Source of the DNA: Stomorhina lunata
Lineage: Eukaryota; Arthropoda; Insecta; Diptera; Rhiniidae
Direction: 5' to 3'
DNA: 64,000 nucleotides
Assembly (NCBI GenBank): GCA_933228675.1
Contig: OW121743.1
Coordinates: forward strand, 112,951,781 to 113,015,780
Translations under genes and position numbers: made by a program
Shown: piece by piece, positions 48,668 through 60,930 of the stretch
How the letters are laid out: every line of letters starts with the position of its first letter
How positions within the stretch are numbered: the first letter of the stretch is position 1
Notes under the pieces: generated by a model
What the model was told of the DNA's origin: nothing
What the model saw: the letters and a program-made list of their open reading frames with translations, nothing else
Database searches by the model: none

Positions 48668-51180
48668 TCAATATGAATTTTTTTCTATAGAAAAATTTTC
48701 TATAAAAAATTTTTTCTATAGAAAAATTTTCTATAAAAAATTTTTTCTATAGAAAGATTTTCTATAAGAAATTTTTTCTATAGAAAAATTTCCTATAAGA
48801 AATTTTTCTATAGAAAATTTTTCATTAAGAAATGTTTTCTATAGAAAAATTTTCTATAAGAAATTTTTTTTACAGATAAAAATTTGTATAAGACATTTTT
48901 TCAATAAAAAAATTTTCTATAAGAAATTTATTCTATGGAATAAAATTTTTCTAGTAAAAACTTTTTCTACAGAAAAATTTTCTATAGAAAAATTTTCTTT
49001 AGAAAAATTTTCTATAGAAAAATTTTCTTTAGAAAAATTTTCTATAGAAAAATTTTCTTTAGAAAAATTTTCTATAGAAAAATTTTCTATAGAAAAATTT
49101 TCTTTAGAAAAATTTTCTATAAAAATTTTTTTTATAAGAAAAGAAAAAGATTTTTTCTATTCAAAAATTTAATATAAAAAAATTTTCTATAAGAAATTTT
49201 TTTTACAGAAAATTTTTTTTGGAAAAAAATTTATATAAAAAATATATCTTTCATAAGGAAAATTTTTCTATAAAAAAAATTCAATTAAAAAAGACATTGT
49301 TTTCAATAAAAAAAATTTCTGTAAGAAATTTTTTCTATGGAAAAATTTTCTATAAGAAATCTTTTCTATAGAAAAATTTTCTATACGAAAATTTTTTTAG
49401 AAGAAACTTTTTCTATAGAAAATTTTCTATAGAAAAATTTTCCATAAAAATTTTTTCTATGAGAAAAGAAAAAGATTTTTTCTATTCAAAAATTTTGTAT
49501 AAAAAAATTTTCTTTAAGAAAGTTTTTTACGGAATTTTTTTTAGAAAAAATTTTATATAAAAAATATATCTTTCATACGGAAAATTTTTCTGTAGAAAAA
49601 ATTTCATACAAAAAATTATTTTATAGACAAAATTTCATATAGAAAATTGTTCGATAAAAAAATTTCATATAGAAAAATATTCTATATAAAAAATTTCGTA
49701 TAGAAAATTTTTCTGTAGAAAAAATTTCATATAAAAAATTATTTTATAGACAAAATTTCATATAGAAAATTGTTCTATAAAAAAATTTCATATAGAAAAA
49801 TATTCTATATAAAAAATTTCGTATAGAAAATTTTTCTGTAGAAAAAATTTAATATGGAAAATTTTTTATAGAAAAAAGTTCATGTAGAAAATTTTTCTAT
49901 AGAAAAAAATTTCATATAGAAAATTTTTCTATAGAAAAAATTTCATATAGAAAACTTTTCTGTAGAAAAGATTTCATATAGAAAATGTTTCTACAGAAAA
50001 AATTTCATATAGAGAATTTTTCTTTAGATAAAATTTTATATAGAAAATTTTTCTTTAGCTAAAATTTTACATCGAAAATGTTTTTAAAGAAAAATTTCTT
50101 ACAGAAAAAAATATTCTATAAAAAATTTTCATAAAGAAAAATTTTCTATAGAAAAAATTTCTTATAGAAACTATTTTTATAAAATAATTTTCTACAAGGA
50201 AAGTTTTCCATAGAAAACATTTCTTATAAAAAATGTTTCTGTAGAAAAAAATTCTGATAGAATATTTTTCTATAGAAACAATTTCTGATAGAAAATTTTG
50301 CTTTCGAAAAACTTTCTGATAGACATTTTTTTATAGAAAAAAAATTCTTATTGAAAATAATTGTATAGAAAAAAATTTCTATGGAATTTTTTCTATTAAA
50401 AAATTTTCTATAAGAAATTTTTTCTATATAAAAATTTTCGATGGAAAAATTTTCTATAAGAAATTTTCCCTATAGAAAATTTTTTCTATAGAAAAATTTT
50501 CTATGAAAAGTTGTTTCTGTAGAAAAGTTTTCTATGAAAAGTTGTTTCTATAGAAAAATTTTTTTGGAGAAATTTTTTCTATAGAAAAATGTTCTAGAAG
50601 AATTTTTTTCTATAGAAAAATTTTTTAGGATAAATTTTTTTCTATAGAAAAATTTTCTAGAAGAAATTTTTTCTATATAAAAATTTTCTATACGAATTTT
50701 TTTCTATAGAAAAATTTTCCATAAAAAATTTTTTCTATAGAAAAATTTGCCATAAGAAATTTTTTGTAAGAAATTTTTTCCATTGAAAAATTTTCTGTAA
50801 GAAATATTTTTATAGAAAAATTTTCTTTACGAAATTTTTTCTATAGAAATTTTTTCAATACAAAATATTATATGTAAAATTTTTTTTGTAAAAAAAAATT
50901 TTAATGAAATTTATTCTATAGAATAATTTTCTAAATGCAATTTTTTCTATAGAAAAATTTTCTGTATGAATTTTTTTCAGAGAAAACTTTATATATGAAA
51001 TTTGTTTATAGAAAAATTTTCTGTATGAAATTTTTTATGAAAAAAAATTTCTATACGAGATTTTTTCTATAGAAAAATGTTCTGTACGAAATTTTTTAAG
51101 TGAAAAATTTTCTGTACGAATTTTTTCTATGAAAAAAATTATCAACACAAAATAATTTTCTTTCGGAAAATATTTTAAAG
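48668..51180. repeat. 31-bp dyad-core array with several sub-variants
   Basis: Starts as CTATAGAAAAATTTTCTATA plus AAAAATTTTTT (period 31: 48685, 48716). At 48981-49100 it is a 30-bp dimer alternating CTATAG and CTTTAG. At 49600-50000 the linker becomes ATTTCATATAG. Internal duplications: 49130-49290 with 49455-49590 (offset 325) and 49590-49700 with 49713-49825 (offset 123). Confidence 0.93.
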
Positions 51181-52045
51181 TTTGTTTCTAAAAAATATTC
51201 GAAGAAAAAATTATAATTGTATAAATAAAAAAAATTCGAAATTTCTGCATTTAGCAATTTTAAATAAATTTAAACATGTTTAGCGAATCTTAAAACAATA
51301 AATTGAAAATTTTCAATCATTGCTATTTTCCATGGGGTTAGATAAAAAATAAAACTTATCCTGCCTTTCATTGAACTTTTTTATCATCCACATTTTTACA
51401 ATCGGCAAAAAGAAAAAAAAACAACATTTTTAACTAAAACATCAAAAAGATATTAAATGTGTGAAATGAGTGAATTCTGTTGAGGGAATTTAACTTATTT
51501 TTTTGTATATTTCCTATTTTCGCTCTTTCTGCTGTAAATGCTTATGCGTGTTTGGGTTTTATTGAAACAGCCTTTTCATTGTCATAGATCATTTGTATGT
51601 AAATGGCTGGGTTGTCTTTAGAGAATTTTCAGCAATTTTGTGGAAATTTTCTGCTTGACTTAGAATTTTGTTTTCGGTTAAAAATAATTTAAAGAATTTT
51701 TGTTGTTAGATACATTTTATTTTCTGCAAATAATGTTATTTTTCCTTTTTTGCTACTTTTCCTATTGATGTTGGTTAACTATAGAAATTGTTAAAACAAA
51801 TTAATGATTAGTCGACAAAAATAGAATATTTGAATATTTTTGGTATAAATTAAAATTAATCAAATGACTTGGCAGAAACGTTTAAGAGGGATAAAAGGAT
51901 TTGTAGGGGTTTTCTTGGTATTTAGTATTAAAGTTGAGTTTTATGAAAGACGAACATATTTCGTAGAAAAAAATTCAACATGGGGAAGATTTAAAAAATA
52001 TGTAGCATATTTTTGGTTTTAATCAACATCTACCATAAATACTCT
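51181..52045. other. unique DNA, no gene seen
   Basis: AT-rich spacer with no open frame or repeat family recognised. Confidence 0.5.
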
Positions 52046-52824
52046 TAAAATATCCTATAAAAATTTTCTATAAATTTTTTTAATATAAAAATTTTCTACT
52101 TATAGAAATTTTTTTCATAGAAAAATTTACCATAAAATTTTTTTATAGAATAATTTTTCTATAGAATTTTTTAAAAAATTCTTTAATACAAAAATTGTCT
52201 ATTAAATTTTTTTTCATATAAATATTGTCTATGATATTTTTTTAAACAAAAATTTTCAAAAGGAATTTATTTCATACAAAAATTTTCTATAGTTATTTTT
52301 TCATACAAAAATATTCTATAGTTATTTTTTCATACAAAAATATTCTATGTATTTTTTTTAATAAAAAATTTTCTATAAATTTTTTTATCCCAAATTCTAT
52401 TGATAATATTTTTGTGTGAAAAAAATTTTGTATAAAATTTTTCATATAAAAAGTATCTATGTACAATTTTTTATAGAACAATTTTTTATAGAAAACTTTT
52501 TATAAAATTTTTTATAGAAAAAATTTTCTATGCAATTTTTTTAAAGAATATTTTTCTTTAACATTTTCTATTGAAATTTCTTTATAAAAAAATTATCTAA
52601 AAAAAATTTTCATCGACAAATTTTCTATAAAATTTTTAAAAAAAAATTTCCTTTAAAATTTTTGCATAGAAAAATTTTCTTTACAATTTTTTCATAAAAA
52701 ATTTTTTTTCTAAATTTTTTCATAGAAAAATTTTCTTAAAAGAATTTTTAATAGAAAAATTTACTATACATTTTTTATGTTTTTCATAATTTCATATTTT
52801 TCATAAAAAATTCTCAATAAAACT

Positions 52825-53105
52825 TTTTTACTAGAAAAATGTTATATTGTTTTTTCATGGAATAATTTTCTATAACACATATATTCACAAACAAATTTTT
52901 ATGAAATTTTTTCACAGAAACATTTTTGATGAAATTTTTTTCACAGAAAAATTTTCTGTGAAATATTCTCATAGAAAATTTTTCTTTAAATTTTTTTCAT
53001 AGAAAAATTTTCTATTAAATTCTTTTAATAGAAAAATTAAATATAAATTTGTTTCATAGAAAAAGTTTCTTTATATTTTTCATAAAAAAAATTTTCAATA
53101 AGACT
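52825..53105 (+). repeat. direct duplication in array, copy 1
   Basis: Carries the non-periodic words GTTATATTGTTTTTTCATGG (52841) and TAACACATATATTCACAAAC. Matches 53154-53434 nearly base for base. Confidence 0.9.
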
Positions 53106-53153
53106 TTTTTTAATTGTCTATGAAATTTTTTATAAAAAAATTTTCTGTCAAAT

Positions 53154-53434
53154 TTTTTACTAGAAAAATGTTATATTGTTTTTTCATGGAATAATTTTCT
53201 ATAACACATATATTCACAAACAAATTTTTTTGAAATTTTTTCACAGAAACATTTTTGATGAAATTTTTTTCACAGAAAAATTTTCTGTGAAATATTCTCA
53301 TAGAAAATTTTTCTTTAAAATTTTTTCATAGAAAAAATTTCTATAAAATTCTTTTAATAGAAAAATTAAATATAAATTTGTTTCATAGAAAAAGTTTCTT
53401 TATATTTTTCATAAAAAAATTTTCAATAAGACTT
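53154..53434 (+). repeat. direct duplication in array, copy 2
   Basis: GTTATATTGT at 53170 against 52841 and GTTTCATAGA at 53380 against 53051 both give an offset of exactly 329 bp, so no net indel has accumulated across the copy. Confidence 0.9.
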
Positions 53435-54835
53435 TTTAATAGAAAAATTTTCTATAATGTTTTTTCATAGAAAATTTTTTTTTAATATTCTTCATAGGAA
53501 ATCCTTCTATAAAATTTTTTCATAGAAAAATTTGTTATGAAATTTTTTCACAAAAAATTTTTTTATGAAAATTTTTCACAGAAATATTTTATATGAAATT
53601 TTTTTCACAGAAAAATTTTCTATGAAATATTCTCATAGAAAATTTTTTTTTTAATTTTTTCAGAGTACAATTGCATATGAAATTCATAGAAAAACCTTCT
53701 ATAAAATTTTTTCATAAAAAAATTTTCTATGAAAAAAATTTTTCATAGAAAAATTTTCTATAAAAAAAATGTTCATAGAAAATTTGCGTAAAAAAATTTT
53801 CTTAAAAACAGTTTCATAATAAATTTTCAATGAAACTTTTATTTAGTTTGAAATTCTCCATAAAATTTCTTTTATAGAAACTTTTTTCTATAATTTTTTT
53901 TTACTACAAAAATTTTCTATGGACATTTTTTTTCATGCAAAAATTGTCTTTAAAATTTATCATAGAAATATCTTTTATAAATTTTTTTATTTAAAACATT
54001 TTCTATAGAAATTTTTTTCATGAAAAAATTTTCTATACCATTTTTTTAATTAAAAAGTTTAATGGAAAATTTTTCAAAGAAAAATTTACTTTATAAAATT
54101 TTTTTATAGAAAAAATTTGTTAAAAATTTTTCAAAGAATAATTTGCTATACAAATTTTATATGAAAAATTTTTTCGTATAAATTTTTACATAAAAAATTG
54201 TTTCGTATAAATTTTTACATAATAAATTGTTTCGTATAAATTTTTTGTATAGTTTTTTTCATAGAAAAAAATCTTTTCTATAAGTTTTTTTATAGGAAAA
54301 TCTTCTATAAAATCTATACACAGAAATTTCTTCTATAAAATTTTTTCATGCTGCAATTCAAATTTTTTAATAAAAAATTTTTCAATAGAAATTTAGTATA
54401 CAATTTTTTACAGAAAAATTTTCCATAAAATTTCTCATAGAAAAATCAAAATCTTTCCTTAAAAATATTTTTTTAATAGAAACATTTTGTATAAAATTTT
54501 CTTACAAACAAATTTTCTAAAAAATTTTTTATAAAATTAATTGATTTATGATTTTCTATAAAATTCTTTTATTGAAAAATATTTCTAATAAAATATTTTC
54601 ATAAAATTTTCTTTAAAATTTTTTCATAGAAAAATTTTTGTTTAAATTTTTTTCATTTTCTATAAAATTTTTTTATATAAAAATTTTTTCATTATATAAA
54701 TTTTTATAATTTTTTTCCATATAAAAAATTTTTATAAATTTTTTCATATAAAAAGTTTTCACAAATTTTTCCTATAAAAAAAATTTATAAATTTTTTCAT
54801 ATAAAAAATTTGTATAAATTGTTTCATAGAAAATA

Positions 54836-56220
54836 CCACGAGTAAATACCATGAGGTTTTATATAATAAGGAATTGTCAATTGTCCTTAAACAGCCAAAA
54901 GGAAATTATCACTTACAGTAAACAACAAAATGGAAGACATTCTTCCTAAACACCAAAAATTTCCCCTTTTTATGTTTCTCCTAGACGTTAACAATAAAAA
55001 TATAATTTTTTTTTTTTTTTTAGCAAAAAACTAAATTAATTCAAAAACTTTCAAACAATAAACAACACAAGAAACATTCAACAAATTGAGGCTCATTATC
55101 TGACAAATAAGAAATGCCTTTTACGCCCTTTCTTAACATTTTTCTTTAAATAAATTGCAAAACAACTTATTAATAAAATAAAGTTAGATGAACCCACCCT
55201 TGATGGAGGACAGAAGAAAAAGGAAACTGCTAGAAAATACCACTTCTAAAAAGTATATAATTTTCCTAACGAGATTACAACAATGTTAACAATTTCCTTT
55301 AAACAAAAATAACAACTATATATGTACAATGTAGACAGCAATTTAAAACAACAATCAAGGGCACATTCTACATCCTGAATCAAAAAACGTCCTTTCCAGT
55401 TACTCATCTCATATAAAGGATGATAAAAAGAAGAGAAACTTTAACAATTTCTTTTTGCATTATTCAATAACTAAAGTCAAAGCAAGTCCCTTTCAAATAA
55501 ATTCCCCAACAATTTCGAATATTTTTGTGGGGAAAAAAATGGAAAAGCATTTTTTTGGTAAAAGAAATTTTGTAGAATTTTCAGATTTCATTTCAAAATT
55601 TTGTGCTTATCTATTTTATATGTCTTAACCTCACATGACCACAAATGATTGTTAAATTCCTATTGTCAAAATGTATGAGTACTTGGGTGTCCGTGAAAGA
55701 AAGCGAGTTAGCGTATGTTTGTGTGTGTGTGGTATTTGAAATGTATTTGTTAAGTTTTCTATCGTTATTTTTGAAAAGTTTGTATCAGCATAAAATATTT
55801 CTTAGTTGTTTGTACATTATTTCTCTTTTCATAAAACTATAAAACCCAATCAGGAAACTTTTAACACATTCCTATACAATCTACTATAATAAAATTAAAA
55901 ATGAAATAAACAAACAGGCCTTCACTTGATGGACCTTTTTTGCTAAAAAGTAAGTAAAATAAACTTAAATAATACAAATTGCATATAGCGAGATTATGAA
56001 TTAGGTTACCTTAATAGGAAAAGGGATGTCTCTACCATTGAAAGCCATTATCATGTCTATTTTTAGACAAGTAACGTTGCGCCATCTGTTGTTAGCTTGA
56101 AGCATGATGTAAACTTTTTTTCAACATTAAAATTTTATTTTACATCGACGGTATGTTAATGCTGTAGAGCTTATCCTATATAGAGGATGATGTTGTAATT
56201 AATAATTTTAATAAGAATTA
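54836..56220. other. unique DNA, weak exon-like signals only
   Basis: No supported gene. A 29-nt interval on the minus strand (54917-54945) has a good donor (GTAAGT) but a weak acceptor. A GCGCCATCTGTTG segment near 56081 may be an element remnant. Confidence 0.4.
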
Positions 56221-56290
56221 GTATTTGCAGAAATTTATGTTTCTGTAGCTAGGACTCGAACCGAGGCAGAATTTCATATATTATGTGTAG
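56221..56290 (-). repeat. tRNA-like (B-box) SINE-like fragment
   Basis: Minus-strand GGTTCGAGTCC (56252-56262) is a perfect B box. Flanks resemble those of the 22.1-kb fragment (CAGAAATTTATG, AATTAATAAT). No cloverleaf is visible. Confidence 0.45.
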
Positions 56291-56999
56291 CATACACATA
56301 CATACATACATCCTTATCTTAGTAAATGAAAACATATTCGTAATAGTCTTTAATTTTTTCTATGTAATAATTTCTCTAAGAAGGCCCTAATTTCACCTCA
56401 TTTACCTCCACTCCATAAGCACTCATACATTTATCCATAAATCCAATATTACTTTTCACCCACTCAACTGAACATATTTTAAATTGTATAGAATTTATAT
56501 GATGATTTTAGTATCACTTTAAAAATCATTCCTTTTGCCAATAATTTGAACAAGTCATAGGGAGACTGACAGACAGATAGTCAGTCATGTGATTTTTTCG
56601 TGGGTCTCTTATTTTTCACTTTACAATCTTAGGAAGAATCTATATTTGGTTAGTTATAAAGATAAAAATACAAAAATATATTGAATATTATTCTAAAATA
56701 GATTTAGTTGGCTAAATATATTTATATGCTTGGGTTGATAAAAAAAGATTTTTACTTTTTGCATTGTTACCGCATTCTAGAATAACTAAGAACATTTTCG
56801 TAATATTTCAATTAATTTATTTAAATTGTTTTATCTTATTTATTTACTTTAATTCTTTACTTATAAATATCATGTTTAATCAAAATTTTAAATATAAAGG
56901 AAGGAATACATTATATGACCTATGGGGGAGTGTAATGTCTATTTAAAATTTCAAAAATTTTTTTTCAGACCTATGTTAATCACTAAGCATCGATCAAGC
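56291..56999. other. unique DNA, no gene seen
   Basis: Contains ACATACATACATACATCC (56291-56310) and a short GACAGACAGATAGTCAG (56567-56584). Nothing coding recognised. Confidence 0.5.
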
Positions 57000-57740
57000 A
57001 ACTAAAAAACAAATGTCAAACAAAAGTCAAAAAATTATTTAAATATTAACAACAAAGAACATCAAACTTAACAAATCAACATCAAACAGCTGATAAACAA
57101 TCATCAAAGAATTACTTAACAATCTCTAAAAACCATCCAAAAATCGTCAATAATTAGTCAAACAATCATCAAACAGTCGTCAAAAATCTTCAAACAAACA
57201 AGACACAAAATCTCGTCAAGAATATTCAAACAATCATTAAACCAAAAAAAAAAAACAATTACAAAGAACCATCGAACAATAGTCAAACAATCACCAACTA
57301 CTCGTCAAAAATTGTTAAAGGACCTCAAAGAAAAGCCAAACAATTGTCAAACAATTATCAAACAATCATTAAAAATTATCAAAAAATTGTCCTCAAAAAT
57401 TGCCAACTGCCCTCAAATAATCGTCAAAACAACATCAAACAATCCTTAAAGCATCATCAAAAAACAAACCGTCAAACAATCGCTATTCAATCGTCAAATA
57501 ATTACTGAACAATCAGAAAAAATTATACAACAGTTGTAAGTTAATCATCAAACAATCATCAAACAATTATTGAATAAATATTAAAAATCATCAAATAGTC
57601 GTCAGTCAATCGTCAATTAATCGTCAATCAATCGTCAAACAACTTTCAAACAATCATCAAACAATTGTCAAAAAACCATGAAATAATCGTCAAAAATCTT
57701 CAAATAATCATCAAAAATTGTCAAACATTAGTCAAATCTT
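57000..57740. repeat. decayed ~11-bp TCAAACAATCR repeat
   Basis: Dozens of imperfect copies of AATCATCAAAC, AATCGTCAAAC and AATTGTCAAAC with irregular spacing. Unrelated to the dyad-core arrays and lacking CTATAG. Confidence 0.75.
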
Positions 57741-57875
57741 ACCAATGTCCGTGACGTCGTTTTCCGATTTAAGATAAATTCAAAAAAGTGGGTGCCAAAT
57801 GAACATTTAAAGTTTTGATTTCAGTTAAAATTTAAATTGATGTACTACAAACATTTGAGGACATAATAACATAGA

Positions 57876-59265
57876 ACCTGGTTGACCGAGCCTTGCTCGG
57901 AGCTTTATGATAAGCATTTTGTGCAAATATTCAGTTAATTTCGAATTATTTTATTTATTTTTTTCCGATCAACTCATAGTTTGCATAGTTTACAGATTAA
58001 CTCATTTTGAAAAATTTTGGAAATTGGTCATACCAACAGAAACCTCCGTCGACTCATGCGCAACAACTTTTCTAAATATTATAGCCTGATCAATTGCACA
58101 GTTTACGATTTATTTCATTTTGAGTAATTTTCAGTGGCCCCACCTGAAGTTGTCCATACCAACTAAGAAACCTACGTCTGCTTATGCGTAACAACTTTTC
58201 TAATGATTATAACATGATCAAATGCACAGTTTACGATTTAATGCATTTTGAGTAATTTTCAGTGGCGCCACCTGTTGAACTTTGGTCATTCCCATTAATA
58301 AACCATCGTCGGCTTATCCGCAACAACTTTGCTTAAGATTATAGCATGATTAAATGTACAGCTTACGATTAAATTAACTTTGAATAATTTTCAGTAGCGC
58401 CACCTGTCGGAAATTATTCAAACCAACTAAAAAACCTTTGCCTACTCATGCGCTACAACTTTGCTAAAGATCATAGCATGATCAAATATACAGTTTACGA
58501 TTTAATTAATTTTTAGTAATTTTCACTGGCGACACCTAACGGAAATTAGTCTTACCAACTTAAAAACCTTCCCCGGTTTATCCGCAACATCTTCGCTAAA
58601 GAGCATAATATGATCAAATTCACAGTTTACTATTCTATAAAGAACATACATACAAACATTCATTTGTTTAAAAGTTATAACATTACTCATTTTTTCCCCT
58701 TTTTATCCACTACGTTCAAAAAGTTCCATATGCTTATTTGGTACTTCTTTGGTACCAATTGAATTCGGTACATTATATTAAAACGCAGTTAACATAATTC
58801 CTATTCATATTACGTTTGAGATATTAAGTTGACATTTTATCCCTTTTTTAACCATTTTGGCCCAAAATCAAAAAAGTACCAAGTACGTGTTCAATATTTC
58901 TTTCACATCTTTTGACTGCTGTACAAACTTTCTTTCTATATTCTTTGGTTTTAAATATAAGAGTGGGTTAAAAAGGTACCAAAAAAACTATTTTCACCCT
59001 TTTTTACCCCCTATCGGACATAGTTTCAAAAAAGTACCAAGCACCTGTCCGCTTATTTTCATAGCTGTTTAAAACGTAATTTTAATTTTGTTTCTATACC
59101 TATACTTTAGGTGATATAACGTTTTCGATTTTTTCCCCTTTTTACTCGTTTTTACCCTCTTAGAGGCAAAGGTTCCAAAAGTCCCTTCTTCTTCGACCTA
59201 TACATCAAAAAAGGTACCCACTGTCCAAATTTTATCAAAATCGTTAGAGCCGTTTTCGAGATAGC

Positions 59266-59310
<45 letters not shown>

Positions 59311-59335
59311 AAATTATTGCTATTTTAAGAATATA
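57876..59335 (+). mobile_element. 1.4-kb element with ~132-bp internal repeats, copy 2
   Basis: Starts ACCTGGTTGACCGAGCCTTG. GTTTAC/GCTTAC landmarks at 58101, 58229, 58361, 58493 and 58625 give internal spacing of 128, 132, 132 and 132 bp. Then GAATTCGGTACATT, CAAAATCGTTAGAGCCGTTT, a TA repeat, and ATTATTGCTATTTTAAGAAT as the shared 3' end. Relative to copy 3 it holds about 130 extra bases near 58945-59080. No long open frame, so presumably non-autonomous. Confidence 0.88.
59270..59306. repeat. (TA)n near 3' end of copy 2
   Basis: Pure TA run directly after TTTTCGAGATAGCCATTC. The same position in copy 3 also has a TA run, so it is part of the element. Confidence 0.95.
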
Positions 59336-59459
59336 AGATATCCGTGCAGGCGTTCTCCCATTTAATAGGAGCCTAAATTACTTTTTTTATAAAAGGTACT
59401 CGAAAAAAAATATGAAAAAATTTAAAATTTTGAAAATCTTACTTTTGACCCTGGTAATA

Positions 59460-60720
59460 AAAGGGTTAATTAAAAATTTTTACACTAAATTTTTAACTGA
59501 AAAATTTAAAAAAATGTTATAGAAATTTTTTTATAAAGAATTTTCTATGAACAAATTTTATACAAAATTTTATACAAAAATTAAAAAAAAAAAATTTCTA
59601 TAAACAAATTTTATTCAAAACTTTTCTATTAAAAGATTATATAGAAAATTTTGGTGAAAGTTTTTCTATCAAAAAGATTTCCCATCAAAAAATTGTATAG
59701 AACATTTTTCTATGAAAAAAGTTTATTGAAAATTTTTTTATGCAAAACCATAGAAAATTTGTCTATAGAAAAAAATTGTATAAAAAATTTAATATAAAAT
59801 TTTTCTATGAAGGAGATTTCGAAAATTTTTCTATGAAAACATTTTATACAAAAATTTTTTATGCAAAAATTTGATAGAAAATTTTCTATGCAAAAGTTTT
59901 ACTGAAAATTTTTCTATGAAAACATTTTATAGAAAATTTCTTTATGCAAAAATTTCATAGACAATTTTTCTATGCAAAAGATTTATAGAAAATTTTTCTA
60001 TGAAAAAATTTTTGTATGAAAAAATTTATACAAAAAAATTCTCTATGAAAAAATTTATGCAGAAAATAATTCTATAAAAAATTTATACCGAAAAATTTTT
60101 TTATATAAAATTTGTATAAAAAATTTTTCTATGAAACATTTTTTGGAAAATTTTTGTTCACTTGACCCCAAATCTGTTACATTTATTTATTAATGTGACA
60201 GACAAATTTGTTGATAAAAAGCCAAAAAATTTTTGCGGAGAAACCAAAATTTTATAAAAAATTTTACTATGAAAAAATTTAATAGATATTTTTTTTATAA
60301 AATTTTTGTTAGCAAATAACTTCGATGTACTAATTTTATTAAACATTTATTTTTTGAAAAAATTTTAAAGAAAATTTTTCTGTAAAGAGACTTTGAGGAA
60401 ATAATTTCTTAGAAAATTTAAAAAAAATAAAAATTTAACAGAGAAATTTTCTATAAAAAAATTTTATAGAAAATTTTTCTATGAAAAAAATTTATACAAA
60501 ATTTTTCTATGAAAAAATTTCTATAGAAAATTTTTGCATGAAAAAAATATACAAAAAACTTTTCTATGAAATATACATTTTTTTCATAGAAAAGTTTTTT
60601 GTATAAAGTTTTTTGAAAGAAGTTTTTTCCAAAATTTGTATAACAAATTTTCTATAAATATTTATAAAAAATAAGTTTTCAAACAAAAAAAATTATTTTT
60701 TTTTCTAAAAATTTGTTTAG
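59460..60720. repeat. degenerate dyad-core array (CTATGAAAAAATTTTA form)
   Basis: Units such as TTTTTCTATGAAAAAATTTA plus TAGAAAA, irregular spacing. Holds a MITE-like copy at 60157-60252. Confidence 0.88.
60157..60252 (+). mobile_element. MITE-like element, copy 5 (partial)
   Basis: TTGACCCCAAATCTGTTACA, the hairpin with AATGTGACAG, AAAAAGCCAAAAAATTTTTG, CGGAGAAACCAAAATTT. The core only; both ends are missing. Confidence 0.75.
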
Positions 60721-60804
60721 CTAAAGTTCAATAAAATATTTAGTTGAACATTTTGATTTACAAATATAATTCGTAATGATTGTGTTTGCAAAATAGGTAA
60801 TAAT

Positions 60805-60930
60805 TCGAGATTTTCGATCTGTCTACTATCGAAAAGTGTCGAGAAATTGGTCGTCCCCACGAAAAGTTTTTGGTTTTTAATTAAAATTGTCTGTTACATT
60901 ATCAAATGCGAATAATTTTTTTTCTGAATG
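60805..60930 (-). mobile_element. MITE-like element, copy 6 (diverged)
   Basis: TTTTCGATCTGTCTACTATC, GTGTCGAGAAATTGGT, then TTGTCTGTTACATTATCAAA and TGCGAATAATTTTTTTTCTG. Reverse orientation; one half of the hairpin and the GATCCC segment are deleted. Confidence 0.65.

Larger units (their letters stand above)
52046..54835. repeat. degenerate dyad-core array (TTTCATAGAAAA form)
   Basis: The core shifts from CTATAG to TCATAGAAAAATTTTCTATA plus AAATTTTT. Spacing is variable. Contains a 329-bp-offset direct duplication. Confidence 0.9.
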
